From an uncultured Methanolobus sp. (GTDB lineage: Archaea; Halobacteriota; Methanosarcinia; Methanosarcinales; Methanosarcinaceae), in the NCBI RefSeq assembly GCF_963667555.1, contig NZ_OY763421.1, positions 1,381,562 to 1,445,561 on the forward strand: a DNA stretch of 64,000 bases, in the 5' to 3' direction. The notes beneath the pieces were generated by a model. That model did no database searches. It was not told the origin of the DNA and saw only the letters and a list, made by a program, of their open reading frames with translations. Made by a program: the position numbers and the translations under genes. Positions 8,467 through 17,471 of the stretch are shown here, piece after piece. The number at the start of each line of letters is the position of its first letter. The first letter of the stretch is position 1.

Positions 8467-10556
8467 TCAATCACTCATTTCCAGCTCCTGAACATTTACC
8501 ACTTGCCCTGTATCTGTATCGATCAGCATGAAAGTGACCGTATCTCCCTCATATAAAATAAGCTTTCCAAGCATGAATCTTCCACTGTCTGAATTTGAAG
8601 CTTCTAATGTTGAAAAATTAATTTCAATCACATCTCCCTGGTTCAATAGATGTTTGTCCATTGCAACATTATTATATGAAGAATCTGAAATAGAGAAATC
8701 AATTTCACTTTTACCTATTGTTTCTATTAATGTAGGTTCACCTGTCATACATATTACTTTAATTGCTCAACATACAGTGGATAGCCACCTTCATAAACAA
8801 AGGTAATATTGTTTCCAATTAGTGAAACATCAGCATCAAAATCAGAGACCAGATAAGGATAATAGGTTTCAGTATCTTCATTAACTGTGACATTATCATC
8901 AAAAAGTATCTTGCCTGTTGGTGTATAAATAATTTTGATATTCACTGATTCTCCAGAAGAAAGGGAATCATCAGATGGATCTGCAGGATCATCACCCCAG
9001 TCAGCAAACATTGCCTGCATACCAGTCATATGTCCATCAGGATCTAAATCATAGTCACCTTCATCATGGTTCCAGGTTGCGCCAGCATAATTGGAATACT
9101 CATCAGCAACAATAGTAATCCCCGGCTCCATCACAAATTCCCCAAAGAATTGTCCCGTTGTAGGGAAATTGCCCAGATTCAGAAAAGGAGATACACCGAC
9201 GAAAGATAACGTATTTGTGTTATCTACATTTGGCAGGATTTCCATGGTTTTATTGGACCCTCTTGCATTCGGATTTGTAGTGATGATCTCCAGATCCTTT
9301 GTGTGAATTACATCTCCTGCTGTTTGCTGGATGCTTAGATAACTAAGGTTACCATATTCAGAATCAACATCTTTGTGTAATTCAATATGGAACTCAGCAG
9401 AAGGCGATACATGTGGCTCTGACATGTCATTTAACCAGTGATGTATCCACGTCTGGAGTTCTTTTAATGTCAGTGCATCTTTCTCTACTATATCGGGAAG
9501 TACACCGCCATCCATGACAAGAAGTTCTGAATCAAGAATCTCATTGGAAGAAGTATCTATTACAGATAATCTGAAAACTTCACTTTTACAAACAACCTGG
9601 CTGCCCAGTAAAACACCTTGTACCTGGCTGTTAGGACCATACACCCAGGTTTCAAAAGAGACATTGATAACATCCCCTGGCAACAGTGGAGAATTCAATG
9701 GACAGGAAATAGTATCACTATCAAGGAATCCGTTCATTACAGGCAAACCATGAGAAACTTCAATAGCAATGTTCTCTGAATACACAAAAGCCTCTCCCAG
9801 ATATTCCAAAGTGATAAATCCATTATCAAGAGAAGAACTCATATTGAAATTAGCTCCACCTTCTGCTAACCTTATTGGTTGCTTTGGATATCCTGAAACA
9901 ATAACTTCCTGTTCAAAAATGATCTCATTTTTTGAAGAATCAATAAGCATAACAGAAACAACATCCCCGGGTTGTAATGAATCATCACATGGATCTGCAG
10001 GATCATCGCCCCAGTCAGCAAACATTGCCTGCATACCTGTCATATGCCCATCTGCATCAAGCACATACTCGCCCTGATCTGGCTCCCAGGTAGCACCATC
10101 ATAAACGGAATACTCGTCAGCAATTATAGTCATACCGGGTTCCAGTACAAAGACTCCAAAAAACTGGCCATCAGTGGGGAAATTACCCACGTTCCAGAAA
10201 GGCGATGTTCCAGTAAATAAAAGGGTTTTTGTGTTTGTTACACCGGGTAAAATTACTCTGGTTTTATTCCCACGTGCATTGGGATTAAAAGTTACGATAA
10301 TAAGATCATTGGTATCAATTGGCTCTCCACTTGTTTTGGTAATAGAGAAATAACTTACATTTCCATAACCGGTTTGAACATCTTTTGCAATTTCCAGATT
10401 ATATTCTTCAGGGAAAAGCTGCTCATCATTTAGCCAATTATGAATTGTTTCCTGTAAACTGTCAGTGGTAACTTTACTATGTGAGTAGGACTCATTGAAT
10501 TCTTCATATGAAATACAGGATACAGGAACAGAGGTAAAAACGAAGATAAACAGCAT
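8467..10556 (-). pseudogene. Duplicated-domain secreted protein interrupted by a frameshift
   Basis: Two frames make up one gene. 8754-10556 (600 codons) carries two copies of a roughly 300-residue unit, each with LGNFPTTGQFFGEF or VGNFPTDGQFFGVF, then DGHMTGMQAMFADWGDDPADP. The second copy stops early at YPLYVEQLK. The next frame, 8467-8748 (93 codons, from MTGEPTLIETI to the stop), continues exactly where the first copy continues (GLPVMNGFLDSDTI, GDVINVSF, FRLSVIDT). Adding one A at the CAATTAAAG near 8760 would join them as EQIKVICMTGEP. The N-terminus is a hydrophobic export signal lacking basic residues, and an IS lies about 55 bp upstream, so the 5-prime end may also be damaged. The function is unknown; proteins with this layout are surface-exposed. 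A sequencing error remains possible. Confidence 0.75.
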
Positions 10557-10671
10557 TATTAGAAATGAATAGAGAGGATTCAGATTAACCCCTTATTTTT
10601 TAGATGATTAGAGATATCAGTCTGTATTTCACACCCAATTTCCTTGATTTTCCCTTATTTTCTTGAAAATA

Positions 10672-10693
10672 TAGGATAGCTTCAGCTATCCTA
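10672..10693 (-). terminator. Hairpin at the end of the transposase gene
   Basis: A perfect 9-bp stem, TAGGATAGC / GCTATCCTA, with a TTCA loop overlaps the TAG stop codon of the transposase. It could end transposase transcription or block read-through from outside. It is part of the IS rather than of the flanking genes. Confidence 0.45.
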
Positions 10694-11635
10694 AATTGTT
10701 CCTTTCTTTTTTAGCGTCCTTAATTGGTGCAGATTAAAAGAAAAAGCAGTCATCAACATTTTTACATTCACCCTTTCCACAGTCGTAACAAGCACTCTTC
10801 CTGCTTTGAATACTTCTTTTGTTACTGCATATACTCTTTCACACGGAACTCTTTTCACACTAATTCTTTCATTTCTGAAAACATCCCGTATCTCTAATGG
10901 ATGATCTCTCACTGCCCTTTGCATTGTTGCTGCATAGCCTTTTGCAACTGCTCCAAAGTATCCTTTGTCCCTGTAAACAACTTCACCTTCTCTGGAGAGG
11001 TCTACCTGTGAATCATGTACTGATGCAGTTGTTGTTTCAAATCTTCGGATCAATTCATAGTCCTTGTCAATTATTGTATGAAGCTTGTATCCAAAGTGAG
11101 ATTTGCCACCTTTTTTTGCCCATGTTCCATCTTTGCTTCTTGCTGTTTTAGCATCTTTTCCTCTGGGTTTATCGGCTTTAGCGTGTCCTGGATTGGAATG
11201 AATAAAAGTGGCATCTTGAATCATTCCTTTTTTGATCTTCAATCCAAGAGCATTAAGTTGATTTTGCATTTCATTCCATATTTCGTTCTCTTTACCATTT
11301 TCTGAAATCCTCTTTCTGAATGACCAGACAGTTGTACTGTCTGGTACATATTCTGGAAATCCCAGAAATTTCCTAAAGGATATTCTATCAATGCATTGTC
11401 TTTCGAGTTCAGCATCAGAGAGGCCATGCCATTGTTGCAAAACAAGCATTTTGAACATAACAATAACATCAGCTTCAGGCCTCCCGCCTGAAGCTGTTCT
11501 ATTATTGTACATTGATTCTAATATTGGTCGAAAAGATTTCCAATCAATAAGTGATTCAATTTCAGCAAGCTTGTCACCAACTGCTTGAAGACGTTTGTAT
11601 TCTTCGTTTAAAGCAAAATCAGTTAAATCATCCAT
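10691..11635 (-). CDS. IS5 family transposase (DDE)
   Basis: 314 residues, full length for this family. N-terminal DUF772-type region (RPILESMYNNRTASGGRPEA, then MLVLQQWHGLSDAELERQC and FRKFLGFPEYVPDSTTVWSF), then the DDE catalytic core: IQDATFIHSN (first D), HDSQVDLSREGEVVYRDKGYFG (second D) and the C-terminal VKRVPCERVYAVTKEVF (E in the R-x-x-C-E-R segment). KGGKSHFGYKLHTIID is the usual core strand. The frame is intact, so the element may still be active. An 11-bp inverted repeat lies inside the gene at 11470-11496. Confidence 0.9.
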   Translation of the reverse strand: MDDLTDFALNEEYKRLQAVGDKLAEIESLIDWKSFRPILESMYNNRTASGGRPEADVIVMFKMLVLQQWHGLSDAELERQCIDRISFRKFLGFPEYVPDSTTVWSFRKRISENGKENEIWNEMQNQLNALGLKIKKGMIQDATFIHSNPGHAKADKPRGKDAKTARSKDGTWAKKGGKSHFGYKLHTIIDKDYELIRRFETTTASVHDSQVDLSREGEVVYRDKGYFGAVAKGYAATMQRAVRDHPLEIRDVFRNERISVKRVPCERVYAVTKEVFKAGRVLVTTVERVNVKMLMTAFSFNLHQLRTLKKKGTI

Positions 11636-11912
11636 AGTAATGAATTTATTTGTAAATTATTTAAATTTTAGTGATAAGTAGCTAGAGAAATGTGAGTTAA
11701 TCGAAATTCTCTAGAGGAATATTTTTAATGAACGTTTAATGACTACTCCACCCGGAATTTAATACAACTATATAAAATTCGATCATACAATAACTTCTCA
11801 ATTAAAATTACAAGAGCAATAATAAATAAAGATTGAAATCTAACTTACACATGGCATCATGCAAGATAACATATTCAAATACTAATTAAAAGTTGCAATA
11901 TTATGGAGTATG

Positions 11913-14372
11913 CTAAACACTACATATCGCAAATGAAGAAAAACCAGGTGTTTCTGATTCAAAAATGAAATACTCATCAGTCTCTTCAACTGTCTCAGTA
12001 GGCAGTTTCTGCCACAAATCATCTGTATATCTGAACAGAGTTATAGATGAAATATCGATCTCATTTTCTTCAACCCATGAACGTTTTACCTTAAAGCCTA
12101 TCAAAGGAACATCCAATGTCAATTGATCAAATCTTTCTGCAACTACCCAGATATTCATGTGCTGGTATACGATTCCTGGAGGGTTGTTCTTTACAAGAAG
12201 AGAGCGCTTTCTTAATACTTCAACCTTAACTTCTACATTATCAAAGTAATCTTGCGTTTTTAAGTTGACATAACTCACAGGGTTTTCTTCAGCATAAAAA
12301 CAATATGAAGCAAAGCTATCGGGAGATACTTCACATGATAGCGTGTCTTTAAAGACTACATTTTCATATTTATTCTCCCTTAAAGAGAGTAAGCCTTTTC
12401 TTTCACCGATATAAATTCCAATACCTATCAATATTAAGAATAAACAGAATATCAATATCCATGTACCGATGCCTGATGATGAGGCATTGGTTGGCACCAA
12501 TTCCACACTGGAGGATTCATCAGATGAAGAAAGTTCACCTTCTGATGTTGATCTTAATGAACTCACCGCAGTATCTGATGATGATTCTTTTCTGATACCA
12601 GTAATAGCAAATGGTGAAAATCCAGGAGTTTCGGACTCAAAGTAAAGATAATCACTATCTTCTTTAACTTTTTGTGTATCAAGCTTTTTCCATTCATTGT
12701 CATTGTATCTGTACATCGAAATCATTGATTGCTGGATAGCATTATCTGATACCCATGATTTTTCAACCTTAAAGGAAATCACTGCATTTTCAATGTTGTC
12801 CGGAGTTGCAAATCCTGTATCACCAACCCAGATATTCATATACATATAAACCTCACCTGGAGGAGATACTGATACCAAAGTTGAAATTCCCTTTAATATT
12901 TCAATAGTAGTACTTACAACGCCGGAACTTTTCAAGGCGATGAAACTGATGGATGTTATAGGATTGTCTTCGGAGTTGAAAGAATACGTTGTTATTTTTT
13001 TTGCCAGTACGTTCTGACTCTTGGATACTTTATTCAGAACATTATCATAATCTTCTCCAAAATATCCTCCTCCACTAACATACCTTCCACTTGAAGAGCT
13101 GCTATCAGTTTTATCCGAGGACAAAGTCACATTCCATGTCCATTGTTTTTGTGCAGTTCCGTTCATGTTTTCCGCAAAAATGGTGAGATTATGCAATCCA
13201 TTTTCTGCTGAAGAACAATAATATGAAGCATTCATAGAACTACAGTTTGCCTGAATACTCACATTATCAAGAATCCATGTAATATTTGCAATTTCATCAG
13301 TAGTAACTTCAAATAATCTTGAGGCTCCTGCCTGATCTGTAATATAGGAACTGGATGGGGAAATAAAAGAAATGATTATCCGCGGATAAGCAATGATGTA
13401 ATCTACTTTTGTCTCAATACATTTACCGGAATTGTTTCCAGCTTCTAGAGACACAGTATAGATTCCAGCTTCAGTATATGTGTGTTCAACATTCTTATCT
13501 GTTGAAGAACTACCATCTCCAAAGTCCCATTTCCATGATGTGGCATTCACAGACTGGGCAGTGAACATTACCCTCAACGGAATCTTTCCATTTGTAACAT
13601 TAGCTGTAAAATTCACAATCGGACAAACATCGTTAGTTCCGTTCTTAATGGTAACAACTATGGTTTCTGAATCCGTAGAATATCCATCTGAAACTGAGAA
13701 TGTGATCTTATAAGTACCAGCATCAATTCCTGTTGTGTTCCATTCAAAGACATTACCATAAAAACTTCCGAATTTAGACGTTGTTGAATATGTCAATTTA
13801 TCATTATCCGCATCAGAAGCGTGGAGAACGATCTTTACTATATCAGAACTATTTACACTTATATCACCTATTTTTTCGAGAACCGGGGCATGGTTCTCAC
13901 TCAGTTCTGCCCAGAAGATCAATTTTCCTTCCATTGAACCAATGCCAACGAAGTCTTCTGGTACATTCAGCTTCACACTGGATCCGACAGAACTTCCTTT
14001 TGATATTTCTTTTTTGTAATTGACCCAGGAAGAATTATCAAGTTCCAGTCCATCCACATAAAGATCTTTTGCAACATCAATGACTTCAGAAGTAACATAG
14101 GTCTTTGAATTACCTTTATTGAATATTGTAAGTTTATGTGCCTCACTGGACATGCCCGCGGATAATTTACCGAAATCAATTGCTTCCGGTGTCACGATTA
14201 TGGATATTGAAGGACTGATCTTAGTAGAAAGAGAAACTGCTGTTGCTTCAGAATATGTTTCAGTTTCAGAAACATCTGTTGAAGTCTGATTTTGTTCTGA
14301 AGCTTGCGCAGAAAAAGCTAACATGAAAAGGGACAATAATAAAATAAGAAATAAGATTTTACTTTTTTTCAT
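11913..14372 (-). CDS. Surface protein with PKD domain and two PGF-pre-PGF domains flanking a membrane segment
   Basis: 819 residues. Signal peptide about 1-25. Then an Ig-like/ASH-type strand region (about 50-150), a cadherin-like segment (HASDADNDKLTYSTTS), a PKD domain (WKWDFGDGSSSTD), another Ig-like part and a PGF-pre-PGF domain at about 440-590 (MNIWVGDTGFATPDNIENAV ending in ETPGFSPFAI). A membrane helix spans about 635-656, followed by a second, diverged PGF-pre-PGF domain (MNIWVVAERFDQL to ETPGFSSFAI) that ends the protein. With a cleaved signal peptide, the last domain would be cytoplasmic, which is odd. It is 45 bp downstream of the next PGF-pre-PGF gene and likely co-transcribed with it. 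GGTGAATAAGGG precedes the ATG. Confidence 0.85.
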   Translation of the reverse strand: MKKSKILFLILLLSLFMLAFSAQASEQNQTSTDVSETETYSEATAVSLSTKISPSISIIVTPEAIDFGKLSAGMSSEAHKLTIFNKGNSKTYVTSEVIDVAKDLYVDGLELDNSSWVNYKKEISKGSSVGSSVKLNVPEDFVGIGSMEGKLIFWAELSENHAPVLEKIGDISVNSSDIVKIVLHASDADNDKLTYSTTSKFGSFYGNVFEWNTTGIDAGTYKITFSVSDGYSTDSETIVVTIKNGTNDVCPIVNFTANVTNGKIPLRVMFTAQSVNATSWKWDFGDGSSSTDKNVEHTYTEAGIYTVSLEAGNNSGKCIETKVDYIIAYPRIIISFISPSSSYITDQAGASRLFEVTTDEIANITWILDNVSIQANCSSMNASYYCSSAENGLHNLTIFAENMNGTAQKQWTWNVTLSSDKTDSSSSSGRYVSGGGYFGEDYDNVLNKVSKSQNVLAKKITTYSFNSEDNPITSISFIALKSSGVVSTTIEILKGISTLVSVSPPGEVYMYMNIWVGDTGFATPDNIENAVISFKVEKSWVSDNAIQQSMISMYRYNDNEWKKLDTQKVKEDSDYLYFESETPGFSPFAITGIRKESSSDTAVSSLRSTSEGELSSSDESSSVELVPTNASSSGIGTWILIFCLFLILIGIGIYIGERKGLLSLRENKYENVVFKDTLSCEVSPDSFASYCFYAEENPVSYVNLKTQDYFDNVEVKVEVLRKRSLLVKNNPPGIVYQHMNIWVVAERFDQLTLDVPLIGFKVKRSWVEENEIDISSITLFRYTDDLWQKLPTETVEETDEYFIFESETPGFSSFAICSV

Positions 14373-14417
14373 CCCTTATTCACCTGTTAGACTTTCCTGC
14401 CAGAAGACAAGGTAGAA

Positions 14418-15629
14418 TTATCTTCTACCTTTCATTGTAGCAAAAATACTAGCTATAGTTACTCCGGCAATACTTGCTAAAACTCCAAATCCAGGGGAAC
14501 TTTGTGCTGATTCCACAGGAGTTGTTGTTTCTTCTGGGTCTTCTGTAGTGGATTCAAGTTTCCCCACGTCTTCAGCTGCAGATGAAGAAACAGATGTTGT
14601 CTCTTCATTTACTGATGCAGCGATTGCAAATGGAGAGAATCCCGGTGTTTTTGCCTCAAAGTAAACACAGGTATCATCTTCACTAAGTAAACTTGTGTCA
14701 AGTTTGTTCCATACATCATCTGAATATCTGTAAAGAATGATATCACCTGATGAAATGCCATTTTCTTCCATCCATTCTTTCTTAACACTGAATCCTATGA
14801 CAGGATCCTCAATGTTATCAGATGTTGCAAAACCAACTTTGCCTACCCAGATGTTCATATTCTGATAAATTAATCCTGGTGCATCAGAATCTGCAAATGC
14901 TGACCTTCCTTTTAGAACTTCAATTGTAGTGGATATCTGCCCTGAGTTTTTAAGACCGGTAAACTGTATGTAATCAATTGCATTTTCATCCGCTGAGAAC
15001 TCATACTTAATACCGCTTCCCTTATTGATATATGCAGTCTCTACTTCCTTTTTCAGGATGTTTTCATACTCTTCCCCGGAGGTTCCACCACCGCCACCTC
15101 CTCCGCCTCCACCGCTGGAGGATGAGGATGAAGAAGATGTTGAGGATGAGGATGATTCACCTACAGTGATTTGCGTATCGCCTGTAATTGGAATTTCAAT
15201 TCTTCCAAGACCTCCACCAACAACTGGAACATCAGGATCTATAAAAGAAGTAATTCCTGAGATAGAATATATACCATCGGAGATGGATTCTGGAACTGTT
15301 ACATCATAAACAATAGTTAATGTTTCACCTTGGTTGACATCTCCAATCATAACCCATGTGGCAGAATTTTCATCAGTATAAGTAAAATCATTAAAATCCA
15401 CTTCACTAATGATCCAACTTGAAGGAATAGTTTCCCTTACATCAGGAGCATCTACATTTCCATTAAAATAAAGTTCTACTGTCACAGTGAAAGTATCACC
15501 TGCATCTACAGACGTGTCTGATATGCTTCTTGTAGCTGTAATCTCATCAGAACCTAAAGCATTGGTTCCGCATAAAAATAAGATCAGCAATGAAAGCAAA
15601 AAACATTTTGTTATCTTTTTAACTATCAT
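14418..15629 (-). CDS. PGF-pre-PGF surface protein with PGF-CTERM sorting signal
   Basis: 403 residues. Signal peptide (ends NALGS), an Ig-like/DUF11-type domain (about 28-155; VDAGDTFTVTVELYFNG), a low-complexity Ser then Gly linker (about 157-185), a PGF-pre-PGF domain (about 190-340; MNIWVGKVGFATSDNIEDPV to KTPGFSPFAIA), a Thr/Ser/Glu-rich stretch and a C-terminal SPGFGVLASIAGVTIASIF helix followed by KGRR. That tail is the PGF-CTERM signal recognised by archaeosortase A, which replaces it with a lipid anchor. The protein is therefore expected to be an S-layer-associated, lipid-anchored surface protein. First gene of a two-gene unit. Confidence 0.87.
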   Translation of the reverse strand: MIVKKITKCFLLSLLILFLCGTNALGSDEITATRSISDTSVDAGDTFTVTVELYFNGNVDAPDVRETIPSSWIISEVDFNDFTYTDENSATWVMIGDVNQGETLTIVYDVTVPESISDGIYSISGITSFIDPDVPVVGGGLGRIEIPITGDTQITVGESSSSSTSSSSSSSSGGGGGGGGGGTSGEEYENILKKEVETAYINKGSGIKYEFSADENAIDYIQFTGLKNSGQISTTIEVLKGRSAFADSDAPGLIYQNMNIWVGKVGFATSDNIEDPVIGFSVKKEWMEENGISSGDIILYRYSDDVWNKLDTSLLSEDDTCVYFEAKTPGFSPFAIAASVNEETTSVSSSAAEDVGKLESTTEDPEETTTPVESAQSSPGFGVLASIAGVTIASIFATMKGRR

Positions 15630-15682
15630 ATGTACCTCTTAAATTAATGTTAGTTAATATTTTTTAAAGAAACATATTTCAT

Positions 15683-15692
15683 CTATATAAAC
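15683..15692 (-). promoter_or_regulatory. Candidate TATA box for the PGF-pre-PGF operon
   Basis: GTTTATATAG on the minus strand lies about 54 bp upstream of the ATG at 15629. It is back to back with the candidate promoter of the divergent ATPase gene. Confidence 0.4.
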
Positions 15693-15733
15693 ATAGTGAA
15701 ATTGTACTCTAAGTGCTCATAATTATGATGATG

Positions 15734-15744
15734 AGATATATAAA
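15734..15744 (+). promoter_or_regulatory. Candidate TATA box for the orphan secretion ATPase
   Basis: GATATATAAAT lies about 60 bp before the ATG at 15802, in the divergent intergenic region. Transcription would start near 15768. Confidence 0.4.
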
Positions 15745-15801
15745 TAAAAAACAAATTAACGAAAGAAAAGAACAAAGATATAAAATCTTAAATACTAAGT
15801 A

Positions 15802-17400
15802 ATGATAGCAATAAAAATGCAAAAAATATCTGACAAGATAAGAGAGTTATCCTTTAGTAGAAAGAATAATACAATATCTTCAGATATAATTTCTCAAGAA
15901 ACAGATAATCTTGACCCTATTGTAACGTTTGAACCCGATATGTATACGGAAGAAATAGAACGCTATTGGGTCGATGAGCCTTATGTCTTTATATCCATAT
16001 TAAAAAATGATAATGAACTATTTTATCATGTTGCTGAACCTGAACTAGATGAAATAGAAAGATCATTACTTGATGAAGTTCTGTTTACAATAGGTGATGT
16101 GCTCACCCTAAAGAATGTGAGAGATCTGGATAAAATCGATAAGGATAATAAATACAGGCTTCTCAAAGATAAAATAAAAAATTTGCTTTCCGATCACTCC
16201 CAGCTTTCTGAAAACTCTTTTGAAAAGATATTCTACTACATAAAAAGAGACTTTATTGATTTTGGAAAGATAAGTTCTATTATGCGTGATCCTAATATCG
16301 AAGATGCATGGTGCAACGGAGTAGGCATTCCTGTTTATATTTTTCATTCATCCTATGGAAATCTCATAACTAACATCACATTTGAAAATGACGAAGATAT
16401 AGCTGCTTTTGTAATGAGGGTTGCACACCAAAGCTCCCGGCATATTTCTAAATCCTCGCCGATACTTGACACGGTCATGCAGGATGGTTCCAGGATCAAT
16501 ATCACATATGGCCACGAGATAAGTCCAAAAGGAAGTTCTTTCAGCATAAGAAAGCAAAAAAAAGTACCTTTAACTCCTCTTGATCTCATTGCATGGAATA
16601 CGTTTTCATCGGATATCATGGCTTATTTCTGGCTTTGTATGGAAAACGGAAAAAACATCCTGATATGCGGCGGCACAGCAAGTGGAAAAACATCTACCAT
16701 GAATGCAGTTTGTATGTTTATTCCATTAAATATCAGAGTCGTAACTTTAGAAGATACGCGAGAAATACAATTGCCGCATGAGAACTGGATACCAATGGTT
16801 ACCCGTGGAGGAATCTCACAGGATAACGTTGGAAACATTGATCTGGAAGATCTTCTGCGAGCATCACTAAGACAAAGACCAGACTATTTACTGGTTGGAG
16901 AAGTCAGGGGAAGTGAATCACAAATACTATTTCAGGCAATGAATGCGGGCCATGCCACTTGTTCAACTTTCCATGCAGGTTCTCCCACAGAAGTAATAAA
17001 CCGATTTACCAATCCACCGATTAATGTTCCGGCAGCCATGTTCACAGCACTGGATATAATCTGCATGCAGTCAACTACGTTTGAAAATGGAACGGAAATA
17101 AGAAAAGTATCAAAAATAGCTGAAGTGACAGGTGTTTCAGAATCAATTGATATTCAGGATGTATTCATATGGAACAAGCTAAATGATCATTTTGAATATC
17201 ACCATTCCAAAGTCCTTGGTGAAATAAAAACTAGAAGAGGATGGAATGAAGATGATATGAAGGATAATCTCAATAAAAGAAAATATTTTTTGGAAACTTT
17301 GATATCCAAAAATATTCGAGATTACAATGAAGTGATTTTCTGGATAAATTATTTCAACAACTCACCTGAAAAAAGTATTCAGGATTTGAACCTTTATTGA
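15802..17400 (+). CDS. Type II/IV secretion system ATPase (TadA/GspE/VirB11 family), orphan
   Basis: 532 residues. The N-terminal half carries the archaeal all-alpha/IERYWVDEPYVF region, the C-terminal half the RecA-like ATPase core. Walker A GGTASGKT is at residues 290-297; the Asp/His boxes appear as VVTLEDTREIQLPHENW and the Walker B region as RQRPDYLLVGEVRGSES, then NAGHATCSTFHAG. This is a full-length motor that would power a type IV pilus or related secretion machine. It is a paralogue of the ATPase in the pilus operon at 25.4-27.1 kb but has no membrane-platform partner beside it, so it may share that one or serve an unlinked system. RBS is weak; M6 is an alternative start. Confidence 0.9.
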   Translation: MIAIKMQKISDKIRELSFSRKNNTISSDIISQETDNLDPIVTFEPDMYTEEIERYWVDEPYVFISILKNDNELFYHVAEPELDEIERSLLDEVLFTIGDVLTLKNVRDLDKIDKDNKYRLLKDKIKNLLSDHSQLSENSFEKIFYYIKRDFIDFGKISSIMRDPNIEDAWCNGVGIPVYIFHSSYGNLITNITFENDEDIAAFVMRVAHQSSRHISKSSPILDTVMQDGSRINITYGHEISPKGSSFSIRKQKKVPLTPLDLIAWNTFSSDIMAYFWLCMENGKNILICGGTASGKTSTMNAVCMFIPLNIRVVTLEDTREIQLPHENWIPMVTRGGISQDNVGNIDLEDLLRASLRQRPDYLLVGEVRGSESQILFQAMNAGHATCSTFHAGSPTEVINRFTNPPINVPAAMFTALDIICMQSTTFENGTEIRKVSKIAEVTGVSESIDIQDVFIWNKLNDHFEYHHSKVLGEIKTRRGWNEDDMKDNLNKRKYFLETLISKNIRDYNEVIFWINYFNNSPEKSIQDLNLY

Positions 17401-17438
17401 TCACAGAAAGATACACTAAAGCAAGAACAATAAGTAAA

Positions 17439-17448
17439 ACATATATAG
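17439..17448 (+). promoter_or_regulatory. Candidate TATA box, leaderless or short-leader transcript
   Basis: ACATATATAG lies about 33 bp upstream of the ATG at 17472 and there is no obvious ribosome-binding site in between. That spacing suggests a very short leader for the regulator gene. Confidence 0.4.
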
Positions 17449-17471
17449 ACATTCATCTTTATTAAAGAAAT

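Larger units (their letters stand above)
10611..11711 (-). mobile_element. IS5-type insertion sequence (approximate ends)
   Basis: The element is defined by the transposase gene inside it. Candidate imperfect terminal repeats are GAGATATCAGTCTGTATTTC at 10611 and the reverse complement of the sequence ending at 11711, which reads GAGAATTTCGATTAACTCAC. The match is only partial, so the exact borders are uncertain. A TAG trinucleotide flanks both sides and might be a target duplication. It sits between the broken secreted protein gene and the 3-prime end of the PGF-pre-PGF gene. Confidence 0.5.

Noticed and set aside
10611-11711. Exact terminal repeats and target duplication of the IS5-type element.
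   Set aside because: The candidate ends match only partly and the flanking TAG is too short to be convincing, so borders are given as approximate.
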